Part shown: in pieces, positions 8,665-17,217 of the stretch
How positions within the stretch are numbered: the stretch's first letter is position 1
How the letters are laid out: the number at the start of each line of letters is the position of its first letter
Origin: JAAZLS01 sp964463285
Lineage (GTDB): Bacteria; Bacillota; Dethiobacteria; DTU022
DNA: 40,129 bases
Direction of reading: 5' to 3'
Assembly: GCA_964463285.1 (NCBI GenBank)
Contig: CAYXBB010000015.1
Location: 1 to 40,129, forward strand
The notes under the pieces: model-generated
The model's input: only the letters and a program-made list of their open reading frames with translations
Told to the model about the DNA's origin: nothing
The model's database searches: none
Position numbers and translations under genes: made by a program

Positions 8665-9345
8665 CTAAAGCACCCCGCTGATCAGGGTGACCCCAAGCAC
8701 TAAAAGCAAAATCCCATTTAAACGCCCCAGCCAAGGCCAAAATCCATAGGCAGAGCGAAATCTACTCAGCAGGCTGTTGTAAAAGATCGATATCAACAAA
8801 AACGGCAGTGCCAGGCCGGCGGAATAGGCGATCATATAGATAGCTGCCTGCTGGTAGTTCCCGGCACCGATAGCCAGAAACAATATCCCGGCCAGGATTG
8901 GTCCGACACAGGGGCTCCATCCCAGAGAAAAAATTATTCCCATTAAAAATAATTTGGCTGCTCCCCTGAAGGCAGAAAGGTTCAGCCCGGGAGCCCAGCT
9001 GCGTTGAAATAGAGAAAACCTGATAATTCCCAGTTGGGAGAGGCCAAATAGAAATATTATTATTCCTCCCAATCGGCTAAAAAGCAACCGGTGCCGAATC
9101 AAAAATTTACCCACTATCCCTATTGATAAGCCCAACAAAATGAATACTGCTGAGAACCCGGCTATAAAAGCCAACGATAGCCAAACAGATTTGAACCGCT
9201 CTGCCCGGTTTTTCTGATCCAGACAGGTTAGCGTCCCCAGCGAGCCCAGATAGGCTGGGATCAGGGGAAGGACGCAGGGAGAGAAAAACGAAACCAGGCC
9301 ACCTCCAAAAGCGATCAGGGCGCTAAGATCGTGTATTCCAGTCAA
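8665..9345 (-). CDS. ccdA: Cytochrome c biogenesis protein CcdA (transmembrane thiol-electron carrier)
   Basis: A 226-residue polytopic membrane protein with six predicted helices. C24 in FFSPCVLPLIPAY and C146 in GWSPCVGPILAG are the conserved intramembrane cysteine pair of the CcdA/DsbD-beta family. CcdA carries reducing equivalents from cytoplasmic thioredoxin to an exported thioredoxin-like partner. Both partners are encoded on either side (thioredoxin upstream, TlpA-like downstream), giving a complete relay. The start is TTG 9345 with GGGAGG about ten bases upstream; no better start exists. Confidence 0.92.
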   Translation of the reverse strand: MTGIHDLSALIAFGGGLVSFFSPCVLPLIPAYLGSLGTLTCLDQKNRAERFKSVWLSLAFIAGFSAVFILLGLSIGIVGKFLIRHRLLFSRLGGIIIFLFGLSQLGIIRFSLFQRSWAPGLNLSAFRGAAKLFLMGIIFSLGWSPCVGPILAGILFLAIGAGNYQQAAIYMIAYSAGLALPFLLISIFYNSLLSRFRSAYGFWPWLGRLNGILLLVLGVTLISGVL

Positions 9346-9379
9346 TTTACAATTTCCTCCCTGCCCCCGGTTTTATAGA

Positions 9380-9703
9380 TTAAATCAGCGTGTCCAGCCG
9401 GGAAACCAGTTTGCCTTTGGGTTGAAATCCCACCATAGTTTCCATTTGTTTCCCCTGCTTGAACAATATTAATGTAGGGACTCCCATAATTCCGTACTGC
9501 GAGGACAGCTCCGCATTCTCATCCACATTAACTTTGGCTATTTTAAGGCGGCCTTCGTATTCCGTAGCCAGATCTTGCAGCACCGGAGCTATCATCTGAC
9601 AGGGCCCGCACCAGGGGGCCGTAAAATCAACCAGCACCGGCATGGTTTCTTCCAGCACCTGATCCTTAAAATTTTGTTTGTTAAGATTAATTATCTCTGC
9701 CAT
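9380..9703 (-). CDS. trxA: Thioredoxin
   Basis: A 107-residue classical thioredoxin of standard length with the WCGPC active site (C32 and C35) and the MGVPTLILFK cis-proline motif. It is the first gene of the minus-strand redox operon, preceded by a consensus promoter and a GGAGG ribosome binding site. Its place ahead of ccdA suggests that it is the cytoplasmic electron donor for the CcdA-TlpA relay as well as a general disulfide reductant. No thioredoxin reductase gene is adjacent. Confidence 0.95.
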   Translation of the reverse strand: MAEIINLNKQNFKDQVLEETMPVLVDFTAPWCGPCQMIAPVLQDLATEYEGRLKIAKVNVDENAELSSQYGIMGVPTLILFKQGKQMETMVGFQPKGKLVSRLDTLI

Positions 9704-9824
9704 CTAGTTCATACCTCCACTTAAATTGTTTTTTCAGCTAGCCAATCCTGAAAACGGCAGATCGGGTGAAAGCTTGCAAATTCGTGTTTTCGGATCAGAC
9801 ATAGGTTAACCTGCTCTGCTGCCG

Positions 9825-9853
9825 ATTATACTAACATTTAAATTCGCTGTCAA
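9825..9853 (-). promoter_or_regulatory. Consensus sigma-70 promoter of the thioredoxin-ccdA-tlpA-xre operon
   Basis: Read on the minus strand, TTGACA (9853-9848) and TATAAT (9830-9825) are separated by exactly 17 bp. Both hexamers match consensus, predicting strong housekeeping transcription from near 9818. Confidence 0.85.
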
Positions 9854-9944
9854 TATAAATTGGCGATAATAAAAGGGCGGATCATAAAAGGGCCGGCAAG
9901 GGATTTGTGTGCCAATAGCGAATATTGTAAAAGGAGTTTATATC

Positions 9945-9980
9945 TTGAATGGCATCTTTAGTTGGTTGCAGGAGGCTTAA
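9945..9980 (+). CDS. Possible 11-codon leader peptide before the sigma-54 activator
   Basis: TTG 9945 is preceded at eight bases by AAGGAG (9931-9936) and opens a reading frame of eleven codons (LNGIFSWLQEA). Its TAA stop lies three bases before the TTG start of the next gene. The ribosome binding site of that gene (GGAGG, 9971-9975) lies inside the last codons of the small frame, an arrangement typical of translational coupling. It could equally be chance, since only one sequence is available. Confidence 0.3.
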   Translation: MNGIFSWLQEA

Positions 9981-9983
9981 ACC

Positions 9984-11903
9984 TTGAATATATTATTAGT
10001 TTCTCCCTATCCCGAACTCTCAAAACTGGCCATGGAAATTTCTCAGGAGTTAAATTACAGAATAACAGTGGAAACCACGGTTTTGGACCGGGGACTAAAG
10101 GTGGCCCAAAAATATATTGCCGGGAACCGGGTGGACGTGATCATCAGCCGGGGACCTACCGGAACGCTGATCAGCAAATCAACTTCGATTCCAGTAATTT
10201 TTATTGAGATCTCATCATTCGATGTTTTAAATGCTCTGTTCGAAGCAAAGCAGATCAGCTCTCGGGTTGCTTTTTTCGATTATCATTATCATAAGGATAA
10301 GTACGATTATGAATTTATGAAAAACATTCTGTGTCTGGATCGGCTGGCGGTTTATTATTACCGCAATACTGAAGAAATTACCAGACATATTGATCGGGCT
10401 TCGGTTGACGGTCTAGAAGTAATAGTGGCTTCCGGAGTTTGCATTGTCAATTTAGCCCAACAAAGGGGCTTGAAAGGGGTTATCATCCGCTCTACCCGGG
10501 AGGCGGTAGTAGATGCATTAACCCGGGCCCAGGAGATAGTGTTGGTGGGGAAGCAATACCGGGAAGCCTGTGAAAGGCTGAAAACCATTATCGACAACGA
10601 TGGAAACGGAATGATTGTCGCCGACAAAAACAGCTATATCACTCATTTTAACCCGGTAGCAGAAAAAATAATGGGGATAAGTGCGAATGAAGTTATTGGC
10701 AGGCAACTGCAGAACCTGTCGGAATATGGATCTATAGTTAGGTTGCTTGATGCTCAACCCGGAGGAAATGAGATTCATAACTTTGGGAATCAGCAGTATG
10801 TAATTAACCGGTTGCCCATAAAAAGTAAAAAAGAAGATTTCGGTACGGTGATCACCTTGCAGGAGATAACCAATATCCAGAAGATGGAGGAAAGGATCAG
10901 GCAGGTGCTTTACGCTAAAGGGCATATCGCCAGGTACCGATTTAGCGATATTATTGGAGATTCAAAGGCCATCCGGCTGGCCATATCCAGGGCTAAAAAA
11001 TATAGCGATACTGATTCCACTGTATTTATATCCGGAGAAAGCGGCACTGGTAAGGAACTGATTGCCCAAAGCATCCATAACGCCAGTTCAAGGGCTCACA
11101 ACCCGTTTGTAGCCGTCAACTGTGCCACTTTCCCCGAAAATCTGCTGGAAAGCGAGCTGTTCGGTTATGAGGAGGGGGCTTTCACCGGCGCAAAAAAAGG
11201 CGGAAAACCGGGGATCTTTGAACTGGCCCATAAAGGGACTATCTTTCTGGATGAAATTCTGGAATTGCCTATAAATCTACAGGCCAGGCTGCTCAGGGCA
11301 ATTGAGGAGAAAGCGGTGCGGAAGGTAGGAGGGGAAAGAAATATTCCAGTAAATGTTCGGATCATTGCCGCCACCAACAAAAATTTGGAGGAGGCTGTCC
11401 GTGACGGTGAATTCCGGGAAGATCTATTTTTTAGATTAAATGTACTTAACCTGGAGTTGCCTCCATTAAGGGAACGAAGCGATGATATTCCTGCTCTGAT
11501 AAATTTTTTTATAAGAAAATTTCAATCCACCTTCAAAAAGAAAGTCCCTACCATACCGGGACTGTTTATAGAATCCCTGATGAGTTATCATTGGCCTGGG
11601 AATATCCGGGAGCTGGAAAATTTAATTGAAAAATATGTTATCCTGTATGATGAACATACGGAGCAGCTGGCCCTCCTGGATGAACTGTTTGGGGAACTGT
11701 TTCATAAATATTTTAACTCGAGATCGGACGATAGCCCGGATACCATTAAGGTGCCGGTAGGTACTCTGGAGGAGATGGAACTGGAAATAATCAAGAGCCT
11801 TACCAGAAGTATAAACACTGATCGGGAAGCACTGGCCAGAAAGTTGGGCATCAGCCGGACCACCTTATGGAAAAAGCTAAAACAAATTGTCCATGAAGAA
11901 TAG
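9984..11903 (+). CDS. Sigma-54-dependent transcriptional activator with PrpR-type N-terminal sensor, PAS and Fis-type HTH
   Basis: A 639-residue enhancer-binding protein. Residues 1-175 resemble the PrpR_N sensor of propionate-catabolism activators (MNILLVSPYPELSKLAMEI, then IISRGPTGTLI). A PAS domain covers about 190-300, the AAA+ domain about 320-555, and a Fis-type helix-turn-helix (ALARKLGISRTTLWKKLKQ) about 612-632. The AAA+ part has Walker A GESGTGKE near 350, the sigma-54 contact loop GAFTGA near 397, and Walker B GTIFLDE. It should hydrolyse ATP to open sigma-54 promoters in response to a small ligand. The one good -24/-12 promoter in the window precedes the thiolase operon, its most likely target. 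The TTG start follows GGAGG by eight bases. The ligand is unknown; an organic acid or acyl-CoA is plausible. Confidence 0.92.
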   Translation: MNILLVSPYPELSKLAMEISQELNYRITVETTVLDRGLKVAQKYIAGNRVDVIISRGPTGTLISKSTSIPVIFIEISSFDVLNALFEAKQISSRVAFFDYHYHKDKYDYEFMKNILCLDRLAVYYYRNTEEITRHIDRASVDGLEVIVASGVCIVNLAQQRGLKGVIIRSTREAVVDALTRAQEIVLVGKQYREACERLKTIIDNDGNGMIVADKNSYITHFNPVAEKIMGISANEVIGRQLQNLSEYGSIVRLLDAQPGGNEIHNFGNQQYVINRLPIKSKKEDFGTVITLQEITNIQKMEERIRQVLYAKGHIARYRFSDIIGDSKAIRLAISRAKKYSDTDSTVFISGESGTGKELIAQSIHNASSRAHNPFVAVNCATFPENLLESELFGYEEGAFTGAKKGGKPGIFELAHKGTIFLDEILELPINLQARLLRAIEEKAVRKVGGERNIPVNVRIIAATNKNLEEAVRDGEFREDLFFRLNVLNLELPPLRERSDDIPALINFFIRKFQSTFKKKVPTIPGLFIESLMSYHWPGNIRELENLIEKYVILYDEHTEQLALLDELFGELFHKYFNSRSDDSPDTIKVPVGTLEEMELEIIKSLTRSINTDREALARKLGISRTTLWKKLKQIVHEE

Positions 11904-11926
11904 CCTTGTCCGTTAAATTAAACCAT

Positions 11927-11959
11927 AATTAAAGCCGGAACGGCGTTCCGGCTTTAATT
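11927..11959. terminator. Bidirectional intrinsic terminator
   Basis: A near-perfect hairpin (arms starting AATTAAAGCCGGAA and ending TTCCGGCTTTAATT, 5-nt loop) lies between the 3' ends of the convergent activator gene and the ABC-transporter operon. An A-run on one side and a T-run on the other let it work in both directions. Confidence 0.85.
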
Positions 11960-11976
11960 TCAGAATTTAAAGGTTG

Positions 11977-13239
11977 CTATCTCCAGGGAGGCCTGGGGTA
12001 AACCGGATCAGCCAGTTTGAGATCGGCAGGGCCTACTACTACCGGCTTTCCGTTTTGCACCTGCATGGCCAAAGAAATCACCCCGGTATTGCAGTGAAAA
12101 TATTCTCCCTCTGTTTCAAATTTTGTTCGGCCATAACAGGTAGTGATCTCTATCTCTTCCAGGACTTCTTTGAGCTGCACCTTCTGTTCTGCGGTTAAAG
12201 GAGGGGTAGCGCCCATCTGCTGCAGGGCAGCCGTACAAACGATGCCGATGGCGGCGGTGCTGCACTCGGTATAATCAGGTGTGCTGTTATACAGCTTCTG
12301 GAAGTGCTCCACATAGCCGGCGGTGCTGCCAAACAGCGGGCAGGGAAAGTCAAGTTCCGGAGCCCACACTGCGGATCCAAACATGTTTTCTGCGTCTGCA
12401 CCCAGTTCCGAATAAAAATCAGTTGCTGTTAATCCGTAATGGAATAGGAAAGCCTTGGGGTTAAAGTCTGCTTCTTTGGCTGCCTTGGCGTTTTCCAGGT
12501 GGTCAATAATATGGGCGGATACCAGGTATATATCGGGATTTGCGGTTTTTGCTTTCATCACTATAGGCATATAATCTATCCCCTTAGGGACAATTTCAAA
12601 ACCTACAACTTCTACTCCCCTCTCTTCGGCAAAATCCCTGGTCATTTCTGCCCCGGCCTTAGAGAAAGCGTCGTCGGTGCCCACAATAAATATGGAGGTA
12701 GGAGCCGGTTCCAGCTCTGTGAGAAGTGTATTCACGCCCCCATTGATCATGAACAGGGTTACCGGCGGGATAATGCCAAAGGTATATTCAAAGTGTTGTT
12801 GCCAGATAAGCGGTGATTCGGCCGAGCCGCTTATCAGCGGTATTTGGTATTTATCAGCAATCGGGGCCACTCCCAGGGTTACTGAGCTGGAATAGGGGCC
12901 GAATAAAAAGTCTACCTTCTCTTCAGTTATCAGCCGTTCGGCTGCATCGGCACCTATGGAAGGGTCGCTCTGGGCATCTGCATAAATAAGTTCCACTTTA
13001 TATTTTTCCCCGTTGATTTCAATGCCGCCTATTTCATTAATTTTTGCGGCCCAGGCGTCCTGCCCTCTTTTGGTGACGTGACCCCCATAGGTCAACTCTC
13101 CGGTTAATTCGGTAATCACTCCAATTTTAAAATAGTCACGCTCCACTGCTTCTTCTTCGCCCGGCTGACAACCCATTATAAATAGGCCTGTCAACAGCAT
13201 CAAGCAGAGCAGAACGGTGGAAACTTTACCAAACTTCAT
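11977..13239 (-). CDS. ABC transporter substrate-binding lipoprotein, branched-chain amino acid (LivK/urea/amide) type
   Basis: A 420-residue exported solute-binding protein. The N-terminus MKFGKVSTVLLCLMLLTGLFIMGC is a lipoprotein signal with the lipobox cysteine at about residue 24. The mature part is a periplasmic-binding-protein type I fold (FKIGVITELTGELTYGG at the start, then IPLISGSAESPL), as in LivK and amide-binding proteins. I placed the start at ATG 13239 because AAGGAGG lies eight bases upstream; an in-frame GTG 36 bases earlier has none. It is the last gene of the livHMGFK-like operon and ends just before the bidirectional terminator. The ligand cannot be read from sequence. Proximity to acyl-CoA genes makes a carboxylic acid or amino acid plausible. 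Confidence 0.9.
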   Translation of the reverse strand: MKFGKVSTVLLCLMLLTGLFIMGCQPGEEEAVERDYFKIGVITELTGELTYGGHVTKRGQDAWAAKINEIGGIEINGEKYKVELIYADAQSDPSIGADAAERLITEEKVDFLFGPYSSSVTLGVAPIADKYQIPLISGSAESPLIWQQHFEYTFGIIPPVTLFMINGGVNTLLTELEPAPTSIFIVGTDDAFSKAGAEMTRDFAEERGVEVVGFEIVPKGIDYMPIVMKAKTANPDIYLVSAHIIDHLENAKAAKEADFNPKAFLFHYGLTATDFYSELGADAENMFGSAVWAPELDFPCPLFGSTAGYVEHFQKLYNSTPDYTECSTAAIGIVCTAALQQMGATPPLTAEQKVQLKEVLEEIEITTCYGRTKFETEGEYFHCNTGVISLAMQVQNGKPVVVGPADLKLADPVYPRPPWR

Positions 13240-13348
13240 TCTGTAAGCCTCCTTTTTATAATTACTCCTTACCATTCCCCCCTAGATAAATCCAAACGGT
13301 TCTTAAATAGTCATCCCCCCCTTTTTTCTTCCCGGGCTTCGGTAAAAA

Positions 13349-14056
13349 CTACAGACCTAAATATGCTTTTCTTATTAATGGGCTTTCCAGCAGCTCTTCG
13401 CCGGTGCCTTCCATGACCATCCGCCCTGTTTGTAATACATAACCCCGGTTGGCCAATTCCAGGGTTTCCCTTACTTTTTGTTCCACAATTAATATGGTAA
13501 CGCCCTGTTCCTGATTGATCTTCTTAGTTACTTCGAACAACATGCTCACAAATTTAGGCATCAGCCCCAGGGACGGCTCATCCATCATTAAAAAGTCGGG
13601 TTTGAACATGAGAGCCCTCCCTATGGCTACCATTTGTTGCTCACCGCCGCTTAAAGTGCCTGCCTTCTGATTTTTCCTCTCTTCCAACACCGGGAACATG
13701 GTAAATACAGTTTGTAAGGTATCTTGAACCTCTTCTTTGTTCGAAAGGGTAATCCCTCCCAACATCAGATTGTCCATTACACTTAGCCTTCCCAGTAGTC
13801 TTCGACCTTCAGGAACATAGCCAATCTTTTTTTGGACTCTGCTGTAGGAAGGAAGACCGATTATACTCTCACCACGATAAAGAATATCACCCCCTCTAGG
13901 GTGAAGTGAACCGATAATGGTATTGAGAATGGTGGTCTTACCTGCTCCATTAGAACCAACGATCGCCACAATTTCATTCTGTCTTACGTTAAAACTAGCC
14001 TCATGGACTGCAATTACCCCGTCATAGGAGACCTTAAGCTGTTTGACTTCGAGCAT
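13349..14056 (-). CDS. livF: ABC transporter ATPase, LivF type
   Basis: A 235-residue nucleotide-binding subunit. Walker A is GSNGAGKTT, the signature LSGGEQQM and Walker B FLMMDEPSLGL, all canonical. The sequence ends IRKAYLGL, typical of LivF. ATG 14056 is chosen because GGAGGAGG lies five bases upstream, and it overlaps the 3' end of the livG-like gene by 23 bp, indicating translational coupling. It pairs with the LivG-type ATPase to energise the LivHM permease. Confidence 0.95.
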   Translation of the reverse strand: MLEVKQLKVSYDGVIAVHEASFNVRQNEIVAIVGSNGAGKTTILNTIIGSLHPRGGDILYRGESIIGLPSYSRVQKKIGYVPEGRRLLGRLSVMDNLMLGGITLSNKEEVQDTLQTVFTMFPVLEERKNQKAGTLSGGEQQMVAIGRALMFKPDFLMMDEPSLGLMPKFVSMLFEVTKKINQEQGVTILIVEQKVRETLELANRGYVLQTGRMVMEGTGEELLESPLIRKAYLGL

Positions 14057-14768
14057 GATATCCTCCTCCAAGGTATGCTTGGATCACCCGCTCATTTTTT
14101 ACAATTTCGTCAGGGGTCCCTTCGGCTATTTTTTTGCCGGCATCAAGCACTGCCACGCGATGTGCTACCGGCATCAGAGCTTCCATCACATGTTCAATGA
14201 TAAGTATAGTTAACCCTATACTATTTAATTTCCTGATCAGCTCAACTGCTTCTTCAATCTCTACCGGATTTAATCCTGCCATCGATTCATCCAGAAGTAG
14301 AACTTGAGGTTCGGTAGCCAAAGCACGGGAGATCTCCAATCTTTTTAAATCGGCAATGGTTAGCTCCGAGCCCAGGCGATCTTGTTTGTCGCTCATCCCG
14401 GTAAGATTGAGAATGCGCTCGGCATTTAATCGTGCTTTCCGGGCGTTTGTTTCCCGGGTAAAAGCGCCCACCATTACATTTTCCAAAACGGTCATCTGGC
14501 GGAAAGTCTGAACTATTTGAAATGTACGGGCGATACCCATCCGGCAAATCCTATACGGCGGAGTGAGAGTAATATCCTTACCGTTTAGATAAATTTTTCC
14601 CGAGGTAGGCGGGTATACACTGGCAATACAATTAAAAAAGGTTGTCTTTCCGGCCCCATTAGGGCCAATCAGTCCTACAATCTCTCCTTTGGTGAGTTTA
14701 AGATCCACATCGCTTACTGCCATCAGGCCGCCGAATCTTTTGGACAGTTTATTAATCTCTAGTTCCAT
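14034..14768 (-). CDS. livG: ABC transporter ATPase, LivG type
   Basis: A 244-residue ATPase with Walker A GPNGAGKTT and the family C-terminus NERVIQAYLGG. The signature region reads LTIADLKRLEISRAL where LSxGQ is usual, and Walker B is VLLLDESMAGL with Ser in place of Pro. Related variants (LTLADRKRLE...) occur in a known LivG subgroup, so this is probably functional rather than decayed. ATG 14768 is preferred over GTG 14777, which lies inside the AAAGGAGGTG ribosome binding site. Confidence 0.93.
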   Translation of the reverse strand: MELEINKLSKRFGGLMAVSDVDLKLTKGEIVGLIGPNGAGKTTFFNCIASVYPPTSGKIYLNGKDITLTPPYRICRMGIARTFQIVQTFRQMTVLENVMVGAFTRETNARKARLNAERILNLTGMSDKQDRLGSELTIADLKRLEISRALATEPQVLLLDESMAGLNPVEIEEAVELIRKLNSIGLTILIIEHVMEALMPVAHRVAVLDAGKKIAEGTPDEIVKNERVIQAYLGGGYHARSQTA

Positions 14769-14796
14769 CCTTTGCACCTCCTTTCAAAGTAGCGAA

Positions 14797-15795
14797 TCAT
14801 GCACTGAGTTTTTCTTTCCACCTGGTCAGGTTTTCCTTAACATTAAATGAAATCTTTCCTCCACTGATTAGTCCCATTATTCCTTCCGGCATAAAGGCTA
14901 CCACAAACATGATCAGCAGGCCGAGCAGGACAAAATAATAGGTTTCTGCCCCCAGGAATACCCAGATCAGCCGTCGGATCCACCACAGAAGGATCGCTCC
15001 TAAAATCGGTCCGGCATAAGTCCCCAGGCCGCCCAGCAAGGCCATAACTACTGCCTGGTCGGTCATCACGGGGTGCAGTACGTTGTCGGGGTGAACATAG
15101 GTTAGCCAGTAAGCATAGGCACCCCCAAATAAACCGGGAATAAATGCACTATAGGCAAAGGAAGCTACTTTAACGGCTACCGTATTTATCCCCAATGAGC
15201 GAGCAGCCAGTTCATTCTCCCGGATAGAGCGAACATGGTAACCAAAAAAAGATTTCTCATAAATAAAATATGAACTAACCAGGGTAAATAGGCATAGCAC
15301 AAGCATTACTATGAAGAAATAATATTCATTTAGAAAAGGGGGTAGCCGGATACCGTAGGCGCCCCCGGTTATCTCTAATGCCAGAGCAAGCTGCCGGATG
15401 GCCTCGGCCAGGGCCCAGGTAGCAATTGCAAAGTAAGAGCCACGCAACCTTAATGTTGGGATACCGATTAACAAGGCCAATATGGCTGCAAATATTCCAC
15501 CTAGAACCAAGGCTATCCAGAACGGGACTCCCCTTACCATAAATATGGCCGTGGTGTAAGCCCCTACACCCAAAAAAGCGCAGTGGCCGAAATTTATGTA
15601 ACCGGTGTAACCGGCGATAACATTCCAACTTTGAGCCATCCCGATCCACATCAGGGTTCCGGTAACAATACGCAGCCAGAATGTAGACATGTTGTAGCTG
15701 TATATACCCATTAACAATATTACTACCAGGCCCAAAAAGTGCCAAATGTTCAAGCGGTTAAAGGGGGCTCGGGCTTTTGGAAATAGCATCTTCAT
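14797..15795 (-). CDS. livM: ABC transporter permease, LivM type
   Basis: A 332-residue polytopic permease with about nine to ten membrane helices. Family signatures are the GYTGYINFGHCAFLGVGAYTTA stretch near residue 63-85, LRLRGSYFAIATWALAE near 124, and the GGLGTYAGPILGA motif near 262. It forms the translocation channel with the LivH-type protein. Its ATG overlaps the TAA stop of the upstream gene (TAATG), showing translational coupling. Confidence 0.94.
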   Translation of the reverse strand: MKMLFPKARAPFNRLNIWHFLGLVVILLMGIYSYNMSTFWLRIVTGTLMWIGMAQSWNVIAGYTGYINFGHCAFLGVGAYTTAIFMVRGVPFWIALVLGGIFAAILALLIGIPTLRLRGSYFAIATWALAEAIRQLALALEITGGAYGIRLPPFLNEYYFFIVMLVLCLFTLVSSYFIYEKSFFGYHVRSIRENELAARSLGINTVAVKVASFAYSAFIPGLFGGAYAYWLTYVHPDNVLHPVMTDQAVVMALLGGLGTYAGPILGAILLWWIRRLIWVFLGAETYYFVLLGLLIMFVVAFMPEGIMGLISGGKISFNVKENLTRWKEKLSA

Positions 15796-16673
15796 TATGC
15801 TTTCAGCCCCCTTCCCAAAATGCCTTGTGGAGAAATAATAAGGACCAGGTAAAGGATTAAAAACAATAACAGGTAAATATATTTACCCCCAATATAAATT
15901 GATATGAAGGACTGCAAAATTCCCAGGAACAGTCCGGCAACCAATACACCTGGAACATAACCCATTCCAGCTAATACCACCGTAAAAAATGCAAATGTGG
16001 TGTACTGCAGCCCCATCTCTGTAAATACTGCGAATATAGAACCCACTAAAATTCCACTCATGGCGGTAATTCCGGTATAGATTGCAAATACCAGGCTTGA
16101 GCTGCGGCGGACATCTACCCCCAGTATGCTGGCGATCTGACGGTCTTCTGCGGTAACCCGAATCCGCAACCCGGTTTTTGTTTTAGCCAGCCAGAGTAGA
16201 ATAATGATGGTAGCGGCCAAACCGACAAAAAATACCAGTAGCCGCATATAAGGGACTGAAAAATTGCCTAGAGCCAGGCTTTCACCTGTAAAAGCGGTTC
16301 GTATAAACCGCCGATCATGGCCCCAAATAGATAAAGCGATGCCTTCCATAAAAATAGCCAGCCCATAAGTAAAAACCAACCCCATTAAGGCTGGATTGGT
16401 GGTGCGACGTCCACTAACCACATGTTGTATAACCGGTTGAAAAAAATAACCTATAACAAAAAAAACTACCAGCAGTATCGGGAGGGTTACAAAAGGGTCC
16501 AGGCCGGTTTGATACAGCACATAACCAACGAACCCCCCGATCATCAGCCAGTCCCCAACCGCAAAATCAATGATATGCATTACCCCAAAACAAAGAGAAA
16601 ACCCCACGGAAATCAACACATAAACACTGCCGATGCATATCCCTGAAATTATGGTCTCAATGAATAGATCCAA
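15795..16673 (-). CDS. livH: ABC transporter permease, LivH type
   Basis: A 292-residue permease, first gene of the transporter operon. The N-terminus (DLFIETIISGICIGSVYVLISVGFSL) matches LivH, and the EDRQIASILGVDVRRSS segment is the conserved cytoplasmic loop (usually EnPeaA-x-alGI) that contacts the ATPase. TTG 16673 is chosen because GAAAGGAGTG lies five bases upstream; the ATG 33 bases earlier has no ribosome binding site. The operon is driven by the consensus promoter at 16800-16828. Confidence 0.94.
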   Translation of the reverse strand: MDLFIETIISGICIGSVYVLISVGFSLCFGVMHIIDFAVGDWLMIGGFVGYVLYQTGLDPFVTLPILLVVFFVIGYFFQPVIQHVVSGRRTTNPALMGLVFTYGLAIFMEGIALSIWGHDRRFIRTAFTGESLALGNFSVPYMRLLVFFVGLAATIIILLWLAKTKTGLRIRVTAEDRQIASILGVDVRRSSSLVFAIYTGITAMSGILVGSIFAVFTEMGLQYTTFAFFTVVLAGMGYVPGVLVAGLFLGILQSFISIYIGGKYIYLLLFLILYLVLIISPQGILGRGLKA

Positions 16674-16799
16674 GTTTTCACTCCTTTCAAGTAAGTGACT
16701 TTCCATTTAAATGCGCTGGTGGCACTTGTTAAACCTGGAGCCCAATACAGTGCTGCATCAAATACGAATTTACGGAAGGCAAGTTATTTGTGTGTTGCC

Positions 16800-16828
16800 A
16801 TTATAGGCCCTATTTGGTATAGTGTCAA
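16800..16828 (-). promoter_or_regulatory. Consensus sigma-70 promoter of the liv-type transporter operon
   Basis: On the minus strand TTGACA (16828-16823) and TATAAT (16805-16800) are spaced by 17 bp, both perfect. The predicted start is near 16793, leaving a leader of about 120 nt. Importer transcription thus appears to depend on sigma-70, unlike the divergent thiolase operon. Confidence 0.85.
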
Positions 16829-16879
16829 TAGTTCATGAATTGCCACGCTTCAAACCCGGGGTTGAGTCATATAAGGCCC

Positions 16880-16914
16880 ATGACATGAAGGTCATAAAAA
16901 AATGTTTTTTTATG
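16880..16914. promoter_or_regulatory. Paired inverted repeats in the transporter/thiolase intergenic region
   Basis: Two adjacent palindromes lie in the roughly 600-bp divergent spacer. ATGAC (16880-16884) with GTCAT (16891-16895) is spaced by six bases. A perfect 10-bp-arm palindrome at 16893-16914 (arm CATAAAAAAA, 2-bp centre) follows. They lie about 300 bp upstream of the -24 element and could be activator binding sites or an AT-rich structural element. The rest of 16915-17200 shows no convincing gene. Confidence 0.35.
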
Positions 16915-17201
16915 TTCTAAGCTCAAATGGTTTTAGCCCGACAAGAAGTTCTAATAGTTAACTCGTTATGTTTATATTATTAACATATCTCCAGCTGCCC
17001 CGACCTTGCCCTCTAATAGTCACTGAATTATGGCTATTAATATTGCGGAATTAAATGTGGTTAAGGGGGTATACGCAAACAATATTGCAAAAGAACCCGC
17101 TAGGACGACTTAATCTATTGTAATTTAAGATCTCGACGTATTTCCTTGACTTATGGGCGGGTAGCATTGATTGGTAACTTAATGAACATTGTGCTGAGGG
17201 T

Positions 17202-17217
17202 TGGCACAGTTATTGCA
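17202..17217 (+). promoter_or_regulatory. Sigma-54 (-24/-12) promoter of the thiolase operon
   Basis: TTGGCAC at 17201-17207 and TTGCA at 17213-17217 place the invariant GG (17203-17204) and GC (17215-17216) exactly ten bases apart, matching TGGCAC-N5-TTGC. Transcription should begin near 17228. A sigma-54 activator gene lies 5 kb away across the transporter operon. Confidence 0.88.

Noticed and set aside
16711..16735. A second sigma-54 promoter (TGGCAC near 16719)
   Set aside because: The -12 GC is absent at the required ten-base distance.
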